Positions 16,940 through 26,425 of a stretch of 62,392 nt of DNA are shown in pieces; within the stretch, counting starts at the first letter, position 1, and each line of letters starts with the position of its first letter. Below the pieces are notes generated by a model. It was not told where the DNA came from and made no database searches. It was given only the letters and a program-made list of their open reading frames with translations. This DNA is from an uncultured Pelagibacteraceae bacterium (GTDB lineage Bacteria; Pseudomonadota; Alphaproteobacteria; Pelagibacterales; Pelagibacteraceae): NCBI GenBank assembly GCA_902557215.1, contig CACDZM010000007.1, forward strand, positions 1 to 62,392, read 5' to 3'. The position numbers and the translations under genes are program-made.

Positions 16940-18119
16940 TTTGATTTAGGGCTTTTATACCAGGAAGTTCTCTTCCTTCAAGATATTCTAAAAATGCTCC
17001 ACCAGCGGTTGAAACAAAGTTAAATTCTTGAATTACATCTAATTGGTTTATTAAAGCTATTGTATCACCTCCACCAATTACAGAGTAGACTGTATTTTCT
17101 TTATTTTTTTTAACAATTGCTTTTGCAATTTCGTGACTTCCACTCGCAAAATTTGGATTTTCAAAATAACCTGCAGGACCATTCCATAAAACTGTTTTAC
17201 TTGTTTTGACAATGTCTTTTATTTTTTGAACTGTTTTTGGTCCAATATCTAAAATTAAATCATTGTCCTCAATATCATTTAATTCTTTAACTTGTGAATT
17301 ATCATTCATACTTTTTCCAACTAAAACATCTTCTGGAAAGATAATTTCACAGGAATGATTCTTCGAAGTTTTAAAAATTTCTTTTATAGCAGAGTCACAA
17401 TTTACCTCTTTAATTGATTTCCCAATATTATGTCCCATATATTTTATGATGTTATTAGCCATTCCTCCAACAATAATAATATTATTAAATTTCGGGATTA
17501 AATTTTTAATGATACTGATTTTTGTCAAAATTTTTGATCCTCCGATAATACAAGTAATAGGTTTTTTGATTTCTGTTGTAACTTTTTTTAACGCATTTAT
17601 TTCAGTTTCTAATTGTAAACCAGCATATGATGGCAGAAATTCTGTAATTTTGCTTACAGACGCGTGTGATCTATGAGAACAAGAAAATGCATCGTTCACA
17701 TATAAATCACCAAGACTAGCTAAATGTTTTGCGAATGACGCATCGTTTTGTTCCTCTTCTTTATAAAATCTTATATTTTCTAAAAAGATAATTTGATCTT
17801 GATGAGTTTTAAATAAATCTTCTTTTTTAAGAGTAAAAATATTGTCATTCAAAAGCTTAATTTTTTTTTTTAGCTTTTTTTCTAAATTTTTACAAATTGG
17901 TTTGAGTGAGAGCATTTTACTTGCCTCGCCTTTTGGCCTCCCAACGTGAGAAATAATTATAATTTTCGATTTTTTCTCTATTAAGAATTTTATGATAGGA
18001 ACAATTTTATCAATTCTAGTTTCATCAGTGATAAATCCACTTCTTAATGGAACATTTAAATCAAGTCTTAACAAAACTTTCTTTTGATTAAGATTTTCTA
18101 GATCTTTTATGTTATTCAT
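16932..18119 (-). CDS. pgk: Phosphoglycerate kinase
   Basis: A 395-residue enzyme with the N-terminal KVLLRLDLNVPL, the ISHVGRPKG substrate loop, VNDAFSCSHRSHAS, and C-terminal nucleotide-site sequences VLWNGPAGYFE and SVIGGGDTIALINQL. Length is normal. It interconverts 1,3-bisphosphoglycerate plus ADP with 3-phosphoglycerate plus ATP. Start and stop overlap gap by one base and fba by eight. Confidence 0.96.
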   Translation of the reverse strand: MNNIKDLENLNQKKVLLRLDLNVPLRSGFITDETRIDKIVPIIKFLIEKKSKIIIISHVGRPKGEASKMLSLKPICKNLEKKLKKKIKLLNDNIFTLKKEDLFKTHQDQIIFLENIRFYKEEEQNDASFAKHLASLGDLYVNDAFSCSHRSHASVSKITEFLPSYAGLQLETEINALKKVTTEIKKPITCIIGGSKILTKISIIKNLIPKFNNIIIVGGMANNIIKYMGHNIGKSIKEVNCDSAIKEIFKTSKNHSCEIIFPEDVLVGKSMNDNSQVKELNDIEDNDLILDIGPKTVQKIKDIVKTSKTVLWNGPAGYFENPNFASGSHEIAKAIVKKNKENTVYSVIGGGDTIALINQLDVIQEFNFVSTAGGAFLEYLEGRELPGIKALNQNV

Positions 18120-19120
18120 TAAGAACTTTTGTAAAGGTATTCTGCTATGTCACACATCCTATTTGAAAAACCCCATTCGTTATCATACCAAGCTGAAATT
18201 TTACCCATATTTTTTCCAATTACTTTGGTCAAATTAGCATCAATTATTGATGAAGCTGGATTATGATTAAAGTCTATAGATACAAGTCTTTCTTTAGTGA
18301 CTTCAATAATCTTATTTTTTTTACTAAAATTATGAAATGCTAAATTAATTTTTTCGACACTCAAATCTTTTTTGGTGCAAAAAACAAGCTCAATTAGAGA
18401 AACATTAGGTGTAGGGACTCTTATTGCAATACCTTCTAATTTTCCTTTTAAAGATGGAATAATTTCACCAATTGCTCTAGATGCACCAGTTGTGGTAGGT
18501 ATTATTGATTGACTTGCAGATCGAGCTCTTCTAGGATCTTTATGAGAATTATCTAAAATCCTTTGATCAGTTGTAAATGCGTGGATAGTTGTCATAAAAC
18601 CTTTTTCTATTTCAAAGTTTTCATTCAAAACATGAACTACTGGGGCAAGACAATTTGTTGTACATGATGCAGCAGAAATTATTTTGTCGGTTTTTTTCAA
18701 TTCTGATTCATTTACTCCATATACAATAGTTTTATCTGCATTTTTACATGGAGCTGAAACAATAACATTTTTTGCTCCATTATTTAGATGAGCTTTTAAC
18801 TCATTTTTTGAATTAAATTTACCTGTGCATTCAAAAACATAATCTACATCAAATTTTTTCCATTCAATTTTATTTAAATTTGTTTCTTGACTAAATGTTA
18901 TCTTTTTTTTGTTTATGATTAGATGTTTGTCATCAAAACCTATATCTGCAGTGAATTTTCCATGGACAGAGTCATATTTTAGTAAATTTGAGCAAGTTTC
19001 AGAATCAGCTCTATTATTTATATGTTTAATCTCAATATTTTTATTACTATTCTCTACTATAGATCGAATAATCATTCTTCCGATTCTTCCCATTCCATTT
19101 ATTCCAATTTTTATTTTCAT
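18119..19120 (-). CDS. gap: Glyceraldehyde-3-phosphate dehydrogenase with unusual cofactor loop
   Basis: A 333-residue [15 protein letters not shown] (7-16) is the Rossmann motif, C153 in [12 protein letters not shown] is the catalytic thiol, and [15 protein letters not shown] and [12 protein letters not shown] are conserved. At the end of the second strand, where NAD-specific enzymes have I-N-D, this protein has I34-N35-N36-R37. Loss of the acidic residue that holds the adenosine ribose, plus an arginine next to it, suggests NADP(H) can be used. The neighbours tkt, pgk and fba give a gluconeogenic/pentose-phosphate setting in which NADPH use would make sense. Confidence 0.95.
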   Translation of the reverse strand: MKIKIGINGMGRIGRMIIRSIVENSNKNIEIKHINNRADSETCSNLLKYDSVHGKFTADIGFDDKHLIINKKKITFSQETNLNKIEWKKFDVDYVFECTGKFNSKNELKAHLNNGAKNVIVSAPCKNADKTIVYGVNESELKKTDKIISAASCTTNCLAPVVHVLNENFEIEKGFMTTIHAFTTDQRILDNSHKDPRRARSASQSIIPTTTGASRAIGEIIPSLKGKLEGIAIRVPTPNVSLIELVFCTKKDLSVEKINLAFHNFSKKNKIIEVTKERLVSIDFNHNPASSIIDANLTKVIGKNMGKISAWYDNEWGFSNRMCDIAEYLYKSS

Positions 19121-21060
19121 AATTTTTCTTTAATTTTCTGTGCTATGTTATCTGCATCTAATCCAAAATGATTATAAATTTTTTTATATGGTGCACTCTT
19201 TCCAAAATCAATTATTCCAAAATTTAATCCTTCTACACCAGTATATTTTTTCCAATAAGCTGTTTCAGAGGCCTCTATTGAAACAACCAATTTGGTTTCT
19301 GATAAAATTTTTTTTTTGTAGTCTTTATTTTGTTGATCAAATAATTCCTGACAAGGCATTGATATTATTTTGGAATAAATACCATCTATGGCCAATTTAT
19401 GACCTACTTCACTGGCCAAACTAGTTTCAGATCCAGTTGCTAAAATTGTTACATTTATATTCTTTCCCGTTCTTAAAATTTCATAAGCACCAACTGAAGA
19501 TTGATTTTTAGATAAACTTTTAAGCCTTAGAGGATTTATTCCTTGTCTACTTAAAGCTATTACACTGGGAGTATCTTTACTTTCTATTGCTAATTGCCAG
19601 CACTCAAAAGTTTCAATCGTATCTGCTGGTCTAAAAACATTTAAATTTGGAATAGATCTTAAACTTGTCAATTGCTCAATCGGTTGATGAGTTGGACCAT
19701 CTTCACCTAAACCAATGGAGTCATGAGTAAACACATAAATTACTCTTTGTTTCATCATTGCTGCTAATCTTATAGACGGCTTGCAATAATCACTAAATAT
19801 TAAAAATGTACCTCCGTATGGTATTAAATTACTATGTAGTGCAATACCATTCATTACTCCACACATCGCATGCTCCCTAACTCCATAGTGAATGTAATTT
19901 CCAGAAAAATTATTAGGTCTTATAATTTTATGATTTTTAGTTTTTGTATTATTTGACCCCGCTAAATCAGCCGAACCACCAATTACATTTGGAAGTTTTG
20001 TCAAAATATTTAAAAACATCTCAGATGATTTCCTTGTTGCAATAGGTTTTGGGTTTTTTAAATAATCTTTTGTTATTTTTTTAATAAAATTTTTTATTGA
20101 GCTCAAATCTTTAAAATTAGACAAAGCTTTTTTGTGTTTAATTTCATGCTTCTTTGCTTTTTGTGACGACTTTTCTCCAATTTTTTTCCATTGATCTAGC
20201 AGTTCACTAGGTAAATTGAAGGGTTCATAATTCCATTTAAGTTTTTTTCTAACTAGATTGATTTCGTCTTCGCCTAAAGGACTTCCATGTGATGAAGCTT
20301 TACCACTTTTGTTCGGTGATCCATAACCTATTTTTGTTTTAAAAGAGATTGCAATTGGTTTGATAGATTTTTGAGCTTTCTTTAATGCACTTGAAATTTC
20401 TCTATAATTATGACCATTAACTTTTAAATAATTCCACCCGTAACTCTTGAATCTTTTTTCATGATTATCAGAAACAGCTAAACTTGTAGGGCCATCTATA
20501 GAAATAGAATTATCATCAAATAAAAGAATAAGATTTTTTAATTTTAAATGACCAGCTAAACTTAGACTTTCATGACTTATTCCCTCCATTAAGCATCCAT
20601 CACCAGCTAATACATATGTTTTATGATTTATTATTTTTTTTCCAAACTTTTTTTTTAAAATTTCTTCTGATATTGCAAAACCAACTGCATTAGATATCCC
20701 TTGCCCTAGTGGACCAGTGGTTGTCTCTATCCCAGTATTTGGGTGATACTCTGGGTGACCAGCACAAATAGAATCAAACTGTCTAAAATTCTTAATGTCA
20801 TTTAAGGATACACTTTTGTAACCAGTTAAATAAAGGAGACTGTAAAGCAACATAGACCCATGGCCTGCAGATAAAATAAAACGGTCTCTGTTAATCCAGC
20901 TAGGATTTTTCGGATTAAAATTTAAAAAATCCTTGAATAAAACTGTTGCTACATCTGCCATTCCCATAGGCATTCCCGGGTGTCCAGAATTAGCTTTTTG
21001 AACGGCATCAATTGACAAAAATCTAATGCAATTGGCCAAATCTCTATATTGTTTGCTCAA
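19117..21060 (-). CDS. tkt: Transketolase
   Basis: A 647-residue thiamine-diphosphate enzyme. [13 protein letters not shown] near the start, [14 protein letters not shown], the ThDP motif [12 protein letters not shown] and C-terminal [14 protein letters not shown] and [20 protein letters not shown] are textbook transketolase. It moves two-carbon units among pentose and hexose phosphates. It is the first gene of the tkt-gap-pgk-fba-thiE-efp-suhB run, in which gaps never exceed five bases. Confidence 0.96.
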   Translation of the reverse strand: MSKQYRDLANCIRFLSIDAVQKANSGHPGMPMGMADVATVLFKDFLNFNPKNPSWINRDRFILSAGHGSMLLYSLLYLTGYKSVSLNDIKNFRQFDSICAGHPEYHPNTGIETTTGPLGQGISNAVGFAISEEILKKKFGKKIINHKTYVLAGDGCLMEGISHESLSLAGHLKLKNLILLFDDNSISIDGPTSLAVSDNHEKRFKSYGWNYLKVNGHNYREISSALKKAQKSIKPIAISFKTKIGYGSPNKSGKASSHGSPLGEDEINLVRKKLKWNYEPFNLPSELLDQWKKIGEKSSQKAKKHEIKHKKALSNFKDLSSIKNFIKKITKDYLKNPKPIATRKSSEMFLNILTKLPNVIGGSADLAGSNNTKTKNHKIIRPNNFSGNYIHYGVREHAMCGVMNGIALHSNLIPYGGTFLIFSDYCKPSIRLAAMMKQRVIYVFTHDSIGLGEDGPTHQPIEQLTSLRSIPNLNVFRPADTIETFECWQLAIESKDTPSVIALSRQGINPLRLKSLSKNQSSVGAYEILRTGKNINVTILATGSETSLASEVGHKLAIDGIYSKIISMPCQELFDQQNKDYKKKILSETKLVVSIEASETAYWKKYTGVEGLNFGIIDFGKSAPYKKIYNHFGLDADNIAQKIKEKL

Positions 21061-21113
21061 AAATTATCCTGTCTAGACTAAGAAGATTCTATTTAATATA
21101 TAATCATATATAT

Positions 21114-21437
21114 ATGAATTCTGTGATCGAAAAAGAAAAAAGATTAACTTTAGCGCTAACTAAATTAAAAAATTTGAATTTTAAAAATTCAAATATAAAA
21201 AAAAACATAGATAATTTAGATGAGCAGAGGAATCAATTACAAATTGAAAAACAAGAATTAGAGGAAAAATACAAAAGATTACTTAGTGACTACAATAGTT
21301 TAACCGATAAACTCAGTGAATTTCAGAATCAAGAAAAAAATGAGATTAAAAAGCAACAGCAATTTTCTCAAAAAATTGATGAATTAAATCAAGAAACAGA
21401 TAATTTAATGAATGAATTTGATAAATGGCAAACGTAA
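21114..21437 (+). CDS. Coiled-coil protein upstream of zapA (DUF4164-like)
   Basis: A 107-residue, almost wholly helical protein, rich in Lys, Glu, Gln and Asn with heptad patterning from about residue 25 to the end. It has no membrane segment. A short coiled-coil gene of this kind (DUF4164 family) commonly precedes zapA in alphaproteobacteria, and here it overlaps zapA by 13 bases. A division-related role is inferred from position only. TATAAT at 21099-21104 is a possible -10 box just upstream. Confidence 0.7.
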   Translation: MNSVIEKEKRLTLALTKLKNLNFKNSNIKKNIDNLDEQRNQLQIEKQELEEKYKRLLSDYNSLTDKLSEFQNQEKNEIKKQQQFSQKIDELNQETDNLMNEFDKWQT

Positions 21438-21871
21438 GCATTAAATTTAACGGAAAAGAGTTTTTGTTGTCCTGTGATGATGGTCAAGAAGAACATCTTG
21501 AGGAGTTATTAATTCAGATTAACCAAAAATTTAATAAACTAAAAAATGATCTGGGAAATTTAGGTGAAAACAAGCTTTTATTAATAACGGCAGTAAAAGT
21601 AATGGATGAATATCATGAAACCAAAAAAAAGATTGAACAAAAAAAAAATGAGTTAAAAAATCTATCAAATAAATTTAAAGAATTGAAATCATTAATTTAT
21701 GAATATAGAGATAAAAAAGAAGAGGAGATAGAACAAATAAATAAAAATCATAATCAACTTAAAAATGAAATTGAACAAAATCAAAAAAATTACGAAAAAA
21801 TAATAGATGAAGCTGCTAATGAAATTTCAAGTTTTGTTGAAAAAGCAAGTCTAGAGAATTTGACTAAATAA
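21425..21871 (+). CDS. zapA: Cell division protein ZapA
   Basis: A 148-residue protein whose first 90 residues have the ZapA fold: NVSIKFNGKEFLLSCDDGQEEHLEEL, KLKNDLGNLGENKLLLITAVKVMDE. A long coiled coil forms the rest. ZapA cross-links FtsZ filaments at the Z ring. It overlaps the preceding coiled-coil gene and is followed after six bases by the 5-formyl-THF cyclo-ligase gene, a conserved order. The 6S RNA gene often found between these two genes is not present in the six-base gap. Confidence 0.88.
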   Translation: MANVSIKFNGKEFLLSCDDGQEEHLEELLIQINQKFNKLKNDLGNLGENKLLLITAVKVMDEYHETKKKIEQKKNELKNLSNKFKELKSLIYEYRDKKEEEIEQINKNHNQLKNEIEQNQKNYEKIIDEAANEISSFVEKASLENLTK

Positions 21872-21877
21872 ATTCCT

Positions 21878-22426
21878 GTGAATAAATCAGAAATTAGAAA
21901 AAAGATATTAAATATTAGAAAAATTAATAACTGCAAGAATCAAAGAATTAATTTTAAATCTTTGATAAAAATTATAAGAAAATCAAAAATAGTTGGAAAA
22001 GTTGTTGGGGGATATTACCCTTATAATTTTGAAGTCGATGCTAAAGAAATTTTAAAAAAACTTGAAAAATTTGATTATAATTTGTCATTGCCAAAGATTA
22101 GAAAAAATTATCAAATGGATTTTTTTCAATGGTCAACAAAAGATCCGTTAGAAATAAACAGATATGGAATACCTGAACCTGTTTCGGATATTATTAAATT
22201 TCCTGACTTTTTACTGGTACCTTTGGTCGCTTTTGATAAAAACCGTAATAGAATTGGTTATGGTGGTGGGTTTTACGATAGATATATAAAAAAATTAAAA
22301 AAAAAAAAAATTTTTTTAACTATAGGACTGGCATATTCTTTTCAAAAAGTGAAAAAAATACCGATCACAAAACATGACATTCAATTGGATTTTATACTTA
22401 CAAATGTCACAAGAGGTAAAAATTAA
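21878..22426 (+). CDS. fau: 5-formyltetrahydrofolate cyclo-ligase
   Basis: A 182-residue protein beginning at GTG (21878). LSLPKIRKNYQMDFFQW, EPVSDIIKFPDFLLVPLVAFDKNRNRIGYGGGFYDRY (quoted as its conserved landmarks PLVAFD and RIGYGGGFYDRY) identify the ATP-dependent cyclo-ligase family. It converts 5-formyl-THF to 5,10-methenyl-THF. It overlaps the next gene by one base. A poly-A run near the 3' third codes for consecutive lysines. Confidence 0.92.
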   Translation: MNKSEIRKKILNIRKINNCKNQRINFKSLIKIIRKSKIVGKVVGGYYPYNFEVDAKEILKKLEKFDYNLSLPKIRKNYQMDFFQWSTKDPLEINRYGIPEPVSDIIKFPDFLLVPLVAFDKNRNRIGYGGGFYDRYIKKLKKKKIFLTIGLAYSFQKVKKIPITKHDIQLDFILTNVTRGKN

Positions 22427-23226
22427 TGAGAATATTGTTTTTAGGTGACGTAGTTGGAAATTCTGGTTGTTCTAAAATAATGAGTAATCTCCTTGAGCAA
22501 ATTAGATTAAATAAAATTGATTTTGTTATTGTCAATGGAGAGAACGCTGCAGAGGCTGGGGTCGGTTTAACAAAAGATATATGTGAAGACTTTTTTAAAT
22601 GTGGAGTTAATGTAATTACAACTGGAAATCATGTTTGGGATCAGAAAGAAATAATGAGTTATATTGAAAAAGAAAATAGATTGTTGAGGCCAAAAAATTT
22701 AATTGAACCTGCACCTGGATCAGGATTTGAAATTTTTGAAACTAAAAATAATATTAAAATCGGTGTCCTTAATTTAATGGGAAATGTTTTTATGAAGAAA
22801 TGTGATGATGTTTTTAAAATTTCAAAAAAATTTTTAGAAAAGTTCAAATTAAAAGAGGATTATGATTTTTTAATCGTTGATTTCCATGGAGAAATTACCA
22901 GTGAAAAAAATGCCATTGGCCATTTTTTTGATGGCAAAGCCACTTTAGTAATTGGGACCCATACTCACATACCGACTAATGACGCAAGAGTACTAAAAAA
23001 TGGAACCGCTTTTCAAACAGATGCTGGAATGTGTGGTGATTATGACTCAGTCATAGGTATGAATAAATATAATTCGTTAAACAGATTTATGAAGAAAGAT
23101 TCTGTTAAACATTTTCCAGCAAAAGGAAATGCTACTTTAAGTGGGGCGATAGTTGATTGTGACTTAAAAACTGGATTAGCTTCAAAAATTAAAAGTTACA
23201 TATATGGAGATCTATTAAATAAGTAA
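22426..23226 (+). CDS. ymdB: YmdB-type metallophosphoesterase
   Basis: A 266-residue phosphodiesterase of the TIGR00282 family. LFLGDVVGNSG, VNGENAAEAGVGLT, TTGNHVWDQKE, VDFHGEITSEK and VIGTHTHIPTNDARVL supply the Asp, Glu, Asn and His ligands of a di-iron site. Bacillus YmdB hydrolyses 2',3'-cyclic nucleotides; the role in alphaproteobacteria is not known. Position between the folate gene and yebC is shared by many alphaproteobacteria. Confidence 0.9.
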   Translation: MRILFLGDVVGNSGCSKIMSNLLEQIRLNKIDFVIVNGENAAEAGVGLTKDICEDFFKCGVNVITTGNHVWDQKEIMSYIEKENRLLRPKNLIEPAPGSGFEIFETKNNIKIGVLNLMGNVFMKKCDDVFKISKKFLEKFKLKEDYDFLIVDFHGEITSEKNAIGHFFDGKATLVIGTHTHIPTNDARVLKNGTAFQTDAGMCGDYDSVIGMNKYNSLNRFMKKDSVKHFPAKGNATLSGAIVDCDLKTGLASKIKSYIYGDLLNK

Positions 23227-23235
23227 TTAAAATTT

Positions 23236-23958
23236 ATGGCAGGTCATTCACATTGGGCAGGTATAAAACATAAAAAAGGTAAAGCTGACAAACAAAGATC
23301 TAAAATTTTCTCAAAATTATCTAAAGAAATTACTGTTGCTGCAAAGCTTGGAGATAAAGATCCAAGTATGAATCCAAGATTAAGATCAGCAATTCAAGCA
23401 GCTAGATCAGCTAATATGCCTAAAGACAACATTGAGAGAGCAATAGATAAATCTTCATTAAATGCAGAACTAAATTTTGAAAGTTTGCGTTATGAGGGAT
23501 TTGGACCAGAGAAAATTGCAGTTATAGTTGAGACTCTCACAGATAATAAAAATAGAACTGCATCAAACATCAGAACTATTTTTCAGAAAGCGGGTGGCAG
23601 CTTAGGAACTCAAGGTTCTGCCTCACATAATTTTAGTCAAGTTGGAGTAATCAAAATAGATAAAAAAGAGATTTCTGACGAGCGTATTCTTGAATTAGCA
23701 ATTGAAGCTGGCGCTGATGAATGTAAATCAAATTCTGACTTTCATGAAATTCAATGTTCAATCAATGATATTTACAACATTAAAAAAGAATTAGAAAAAG
23801 AAATTATTAACTTTATATCTACAGAAATTGAGTGGATACCGTTGAATACGATTAGGCTTTCTAAAGAAAAAAATGAAAATTTAATTAATTTTTTTATGAC
23901 ACTAGAGGAGGATGACGATGTGCAAAATGTTTATTCAAACGTGGAATTTACGAATTAG
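23236..23958 (+). CDS. yebC: YebC/PmpR family protein
   Basis: A 240-residue protein with the invariant N-terminus AGHSHWAGIKHKKGKADKQR, NMPKDNIERAID, YEGFGPEKIAVIVE and FQKAGGSLGTQGSASHNF. The family acts on transcription and, per recent work on relatives, on translation of proline-rich stretches. It normally precedes ruvC-ruvA-ruvB; here a RuvC-like gene follows after three bases but ruvA and ruvB do not. Confidence 0.95.
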   Translation: MAGHSHWAGIKHKKGKADKQRSKIFSKLSKEITVAAKLGDKDPSMNPRLRSAIQAARSANMPKDNIERAIDKSSLNAELNFESLRYEGFGPEKIAVIVETLTDNKNRTASNIRTIFQKAGGSLGTQGSASHNFSQVGVIKIDKKEISDERILELAIEAGADECKSNSDFHEIQCSINDIYNIKKELEKEIINFISTEIEWIPLNTIRLSKEKNENLINFFMTLEEDDDVQNVYSNVEFTN

Positions 23959-23961
23959 ATT

Positions 23962-24456
23962 ATGTTAATAATTGGAATAGACCCCGGAATTTCTGGTTCG
24001 ATTTGTTTTTTTGAGAATGGGAAAATTATTGACGTAATCGAAATGCCCACAATGATAGAGGGAAAAAAAAATAAAAGACAAGTCAATGGTGCTCAAATTT
24101 TTAATGAAATTTCAAAAAGAGTTAGTAAATTTGAAAATCACGAGGTCAGGGTAGTAATTGAACAAGTTTCAGCAATGCCTGGTCAAGGTGTTACAAGCAT
24201 GTTTAACTTTGGACAATCATTTGGAATTCTAAAAGGTATTTGCTCTGCAATGCAACTATCTATGTATTTCGTAAGACCAGCTAAATGGAAAAAATATTTT
24301 AATTTAATAAACTCACAGAAAGATGCTAGTAGAACTAAAGCTATAGAGATATTTCCTTATTTTTCACAACAATTATCAAAAAAAAAGGACTCAAATAAAG
24401 CTGATGCTATTTTAATTTCAAGCTTTTATTATGAAACCTTCAAAAACGATGATTAA
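23962..24456 (+). CDS. ruvC: Divergent RuvC-like Holliday junction nuclease
   Basis: A 164-residue RNase H-fold nuclease. D7 in IIGIDPGISGS, E67 in VVIEQVSAMPGQG and D148 in NKADAILIS match three of the four RuvC acidic residues. The fourth (three residues before the last Asp in E. coli) is N145 here, with D143 two residues further back. TSMFNFGQSFGILKGI and FVRPAKWKKYF resemble phage-type and organellar RuvC-like resolvases as much as classic RuvC. It directly follows yebC as a RuvC should, but the next genes are tolQ and tolR, not ruvAB. Confidence 0.8.
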   Translation: MLIIGIDPGISGSICFFENGKIIDVIEMPTMIEGKKNKRQVNGAQIFNEISKRVSKFENHEVRVVIEQVSAMPGQGVTSMFNFGQSFGILKGICSAMQLSMYFVRPAKWKKYFNLINSQKDASRTKAIEIFPYFSQQLSKKKDSNKADAILISSFYYETFKNDD

Positions 24457-24508
24457 TTGCTTAGATATTAAGACAAAATCATGACACATTTAAGTGTGAG
24501 AAGACCCC

Positions 24509-25183
24509 ATGGAAGCAGATATTTCTACCCAAGCAGTTGGTTTAGCATCTAATGCTGACTTTTCTTTAATGAATTTATTTATGAGAGCGGATATCATAGT
24601 AAAATCTGTAATTGTTGTTTTAATTGTCTGTTCAATTTACTCTTGGGCTGTAATTATTGAAAAATTCAGGTTATTTAAAAAGATAAATCAATCTTCTGAA
24701 GAATTTGAAAAAAAATTCTGGAATTCTAAGTCCGCTGAGTCAATGTATAATAGCTTGCCAGCAAACCCCGAGGATCCAATGGCTTTAGTTTTTAAAGATG
24801 CCATGCAGAATTTGCTTAAAAGAAAATCAAAAACAGATTTAAATTCTAGGATGACAACTATGCTAGAAACGGGAATTGAAAAACAAATGTCAAAAATTAG
24901 TAAAGGTTTTACTTTTTTAGCTACTGTAGGTTCTACAGCACCTTTTATTGGATTGTTTGGAACGGTTTGGGGTATTATGAATTCATTTCAATCTATTGCA
25001 ATTTCAAGAAACACGAGTTTAGCAATTGTCGCTCCCGGTATAGCAGAAGCTCTTTTTGCAACTGCTCTTGGTTTGTTAGCTGCTATACCTGCAGTTATTG
25101 CTTATAATAAATTTAATTACGACTCAATAAAATATTCTCAAAAATTAGAAAATTTTTCTAAAAGATTTTTAACAATAATTTAA
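24509..25183 (+). CDS. tolQ: Tol-Pal system proton channel subunit TolQ
   Basis: A 224-residue MotA/TolQ/ExbB-family protein with three hydrophobic segments: around residues 28-50, and the paired TM2/TM3 in FLATVGSTAPFIGLFGTVWG and SLAIVAPGIAEALFATALGL. These last two are the channel-lining signature. With TolR it uses the proton gradient to energise TolA during envelope constriction. The usual ybgC gene before tolQ is absent. tolR starts two bases after the stop. Confidence 0.95.
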   Translation: MEADISTQAVGLASNADFSLMNLFMRADIIVKSVIVVLIVCSIYSWAVIIEKFRLFKKINQSSEEFEKKFWNSKSAESMYNSLPANPEDPMALVFKDAMQNLLKRKSKTDLNSRMTTMLETGIEKQMSKISKGFTFLATVGSTAPFIGLFGTVWGIMNSFQSIAISRNTSLAIVAPGIAEALFATALGLLAAIPAVIAYNKFNYDSIKYSQKLENFSKRFLTII

Positions 25184-25184
25184 A

Positions 25185-25601
25185 ATGGCTTTTAAATTTA
25201 ACCGTTCAACAAAAGAGCCAATGAGTGAAATAAATGTCACACCGTTTGTGGACGTAATGTTAGTGCTTTTGATTATTTTTATGGTCACTGCTCCTTTATT
25301 AACTGTTGGGGTCCAAGTTGATTTGCCAGAGAGTTCTGCCGACTCTCTCCCAGAGGAAACGGAACCTCTCACCTTGACGATAAACTCAAAAGGTGAGATT
25401 TTTATTCAAGAGTCAAAAGTAGAATATGAAAAAATTATTGCAAAAGTTCTAGCTGTTTCAAAAAATAGGACTGACACAAGAATTTATGTAAGAGGTGATA
25501 AAACTATTAATTATGGAAGAGTACTTGAAATAATGGGACTATTATCAGGGTCTGGTTTTACAAAAGTAGCACTCATCTCAGAACCATATAAAGAAAGGTA
25601 A
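25185..25601 (+). CDS. tolR: Tol-Pal system protein TolR
   Basis: A 138-residue ExbD/TolR protein. MSEINVTPFVDVMLVLLIIFMVTAP contains the single N-terminal membrane helix with the proton-carrying Asp (in FVDVMLVLL), and the periplasmic domain includes VQVDLPES and YVRGDKTINYGRVLEIM. It works with TolQ. The stop codon directly abuts the tolA start. Confidence 0.95.
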   Translation: MAFKFNRSTKEPMSEINVTPFVDVMLVLLIIFMVTAPLLTVGVQVDLPESSADSLPEETEPLTLTINSKGEIFIQESKVEYEKIIAKVLAVSKNRTDTRIYVRGDKTINYGRVLEIMGLLSGSGFTKVALISEPYKER

Positions 25602-26417
25602 TTGAATTTGAGTAGAAGTATACTTATATCTTCTGTTTTTCATTTAATCTTAATTTTGATCACGGCAATGAGTTTGCCTATTTTAGCAAAAAAACCTATT
25701 AATTTACCACCAATTGTGTCAGTTGAGTTAATACAAATTACAGATAAAACAAACATTCCTTTCGCACCAAAAGCAAAAAAAATAATAGAAAAAATTAAAG
25801 AAAAGGAGGAAAAGCTAGTCTCTGAACAAGCGCCACCTAAAAAAGTAAAAAAAATTAAACCTGACTCAATACCTATGCCAGATGAGAATGTCGAAAAAAT
25901 TAAAAAAGTTGAGGAAGATAAGCAAAATCCTGAAAAAATTGATAATGAAGTAAAGCAAGTTTCAGAATTTGAAAAGAAAGAGTTATTTGACCCAAACAGT
26001 ATAGCAGCACTTATTGACAAGTCTAAGGTTGAAAGTGCGGAAACTTTAAAAAAGACAAACAAAATTACACAAGACCAGGATAAAAGTATCGTTGATACAG
26101 GTTTAAGTTTAAGTGAGGAAGATGCGCTTAAAGCTCAGATTTTTGGATGTTGGAGTATACCGCTGGGATTACCATATAACGAAGATTTACTAGTTAGAAT
26201 TAAATTAGAATTAAAACCAGATGGAAGTGTTATAAGTTCCGAGATTTTAGATCATGCTAGAATGAATAAGCCTGGACAAGGCTTTTATAAGGTTTTAGCT
26301 GAAAGTGCTCTTAGAGCAATAAAGCTATGCCAACCTTTAAGGGTCCCATCGACTGGTTATGAAAGATGGAAAGATTTACAATTAAATTTTGATGCAAGAG
26401 AAATGTTAGAAGGTTAA
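25602..26417 (+). CDS. tolA: TolA-like energy-transducing periplasmic protein
   Basis: A 271-residue protein starting at TTG 25602, right after the tolR stop, with AAGAAAGG just upstream as ribosome site; a second TTG two codons later is an alternative. One N-terminal membrane helix (SRSILISSVFHLILILIT) is followed by a Lys/Glu/Pro-rich extended region (about 55-130) and a C-terminal domain with LKAQIFGCWSIPLG and an amphipathic end (LRAIKLCQPLRVP), as in alphaproteobacterial TolA. It is shorter than E. coli TolA (421 residues), mainly in the extended domain. Confidence 0.85.
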   Translation: MNLSRSILISSVFHLILILITAMSLPILAKKPINLPPIVSVELIQITDKTNIPFAPKAKKIIEKIKEKEEKLVSEQAPPKKVKKIKPDSIPMPDENVEKIKKVEEDKQNPEKIDNEVKQVSEFEKKELFDPNSIAALIDKSKVESAETLKKTNKITQDQDKSIVDTGLSLSEEDALKAQIFGCWSIPLGLPYNEDLLVRIKLELKPDGSVISSEILDHARMNKPGQGFYKVLAESALRAIKLCQPLRVPSTGYERWKDLQLNFDAREMLEG

Positions 26418-26425
26418 AATAAATT

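Noticed and set aside
21871-21878. 6S RNA between zapA and the 5-formyl-THF cyclo-ligase gene
   Set aside because: The gap is only six bases, so the RNA cannot be there.
23962-24456. Prophage remnant suggested by the phage-like RuvC
   Set aside because: No other phage genes, integrase or composition change around it; it sits in the conserved ruvC position after yebC.
24484-24502. TGACACATTTAAGTGTGA, a near-palindrome before tolQ, as an operator
   Set aside because: It could bind a dimeric regulator, but there is a single copy and no matching regulator nearby.
25640-26062. A 140-codon frame antisense to tolA, rich in Ser and Phe
   Set aside because: Its composition mirrors the Lys/Glu-rich tolA repeat region read backwards; no independent signal.
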